Assembly: GCA_050290865.1 (NCBI GenBank)
Contig: JBNKIW010000012.1
Span: 36,548 to 100,547, forward strand
Reading direction: 5' to 3'
Length of the DNA: 64,000 bases
From: JARRLC01 sp050290865
GTDB taxonomy: Bacteria; Pseudomonadota; Alphaproteobacteria; Rhizobiales; Rhodomicrobiaceae
Under the pieces are notes generated by a model. It ran no database searches and had not been told where the DNA came from. It was given only the letters and a program-made list of their open reading frames with translations. Both the position numbers and the translations under genes were made by a program. Shown in pieces: positions 63,672 to 64,000 of the stretch (position 1 is the first letter of the stretch; every line of letters begins with the position of its first letter).

Positions 63672-64000
63672 TCATTCAAACTGGGGATAGAGGCGCTTCA
63701 GCTTGATACGGGCATCGGCGGTTGTGAAGCGCCAGTTGGCCTTGGTGTGTTTGGCGTTGCGTTCCTCCTCCCACGCAGCAACCTCCTTGGTGAGCGTGTC
63801 TTTGTCAGGAATACGCCGGTCGAGGCATTGGCTGGACAGCACGCCCAGCTCGGTTTCGGCCATGTTCAGCCAACTGCCGTGTTTTGGCGTGTAATGCCAC
63901 TCGAAGCGCTCGGCCAGCCGCCGCGCCTCCGCAGGCGGGAAGGCTTCGTACAGCGAGGCTTTGGCGTGCGTGTTCAAATTGTCCTGCACCAGAATGATCT
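63672..64000 (-). mobile_element. IS630-family transposase, 5' part beyond the window
   Basis: The C-terminal 109 residues are visible, reading leftwards from the edge; the frame is open at base 64000. The sequence LVQDNLNTHAKASLYEAFPPAEARRL, the WHYTPKHGSWLNMAETELGVLSSQC block with the final catalytic Glu, and the ending TTADARIKLKRLYP are close to rhizobial IS630-type transposases of the Tc1/mariner superfamily. The left terminal repeat probably begins just left of the coding end (near GTGGCCCGATTC, 63662-63673), next to a TA at 63660-63661, the usual target of this family. Confidence 0.88.

Noticed and set aside
1..64000. CRISPR arrays, tRNA and rRNA genes, prophage or defence islands
   Set aside because: Intergenic gaps were read for regular short repeats, cloverleaf sequences and phage or restriction genes; none was seen.

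Overview
The window is GC-rich, gene-dense DNA of an alphaproteobacterium, most likely of the Hyphomicrobiales (Rhizobiales). The evidence is a set of families typical of or restricted to that class (GapR/DUF2312, DUF3775, DUF6111, DUF6460, DUF2293), the gene order lnt - XRE regulator - metK, the pdxJ-acpS-lepB-rnc-era operon, a petABC cytochrome bc1 operon, and an IS630 transposase of a type common in rhizobia. The sequence looks chromosomal. No tRNA, rRNA, CRISPR array or prophage was seen, and the only mobile element is at the extreme right edge.

Left part (1-12850): a 5'-truncated NYN-domain protein, a family 5-type uracil-DNA glycosylase, a leftward four-gene glycan-lipid cluster (methyltransferase, GtrA flippase, GT2 polyprenyl-phosphate glycosyltransferase, large multi-spanning membrane protein), a DUF3775 protein, the ycjX/ycjF-like stress pair, a MarR regulator divergent from an LLM-class flavin oxidoreductase, DUF2267, GapR and an AEC transporter. 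13010-19984 is a leftward operon of MoxR ATPase, DUF58 protein and two very large BatA/vWA-like membrane proteins.

Middle (20208-42383): CoA pyrophosphatase/DUF6111/CCA-adding enzyme, then the leftward bc1 operon with a clear terminator, trmL and aerobic hemF. Next is a rightward ABC exporter operon: GldA-like ATPase, a GldF-GldG fusion and a DUF4340 protein, preceded by a possible small cysteine-rich ORF. Then come DUF2293, aspS with an odd in-frame repeat, a group of secreted or envelope proteins (Cys-rich repeat protein, four-SH3 protein, long helical protein), lnt, an XRE regulator and metK with a hairpin leader.

Right part (42388-64000): a J-domain-like protein, CheY, CheB, a UbiH-family hydroxylase, pyroglutamyl peptidase, a DprA-like protein without a winged helix, a DctB/DctD-type sigma-54 two-component system upstream of acs, DUF6460, a PMT-family glycosyltransferase, a SPOR protein and glmS. 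The window closes with the divergent DUF2062-pdxJ-acpS-lepB-rnc-era operon, then a partial IS630 element where recO is commonly found.

Most of this is housekeeping DNA. No clear new defence or biosynthetic system is visible. The stretches least explained by known biology are the AspRS repeat insertion, the Cys-rich small ORF ahead of the Gld-like exporter, the stand-alone DprA-like protein, the metK leader hairpin and the MoxR/giant vWA-like membrane protein operon.
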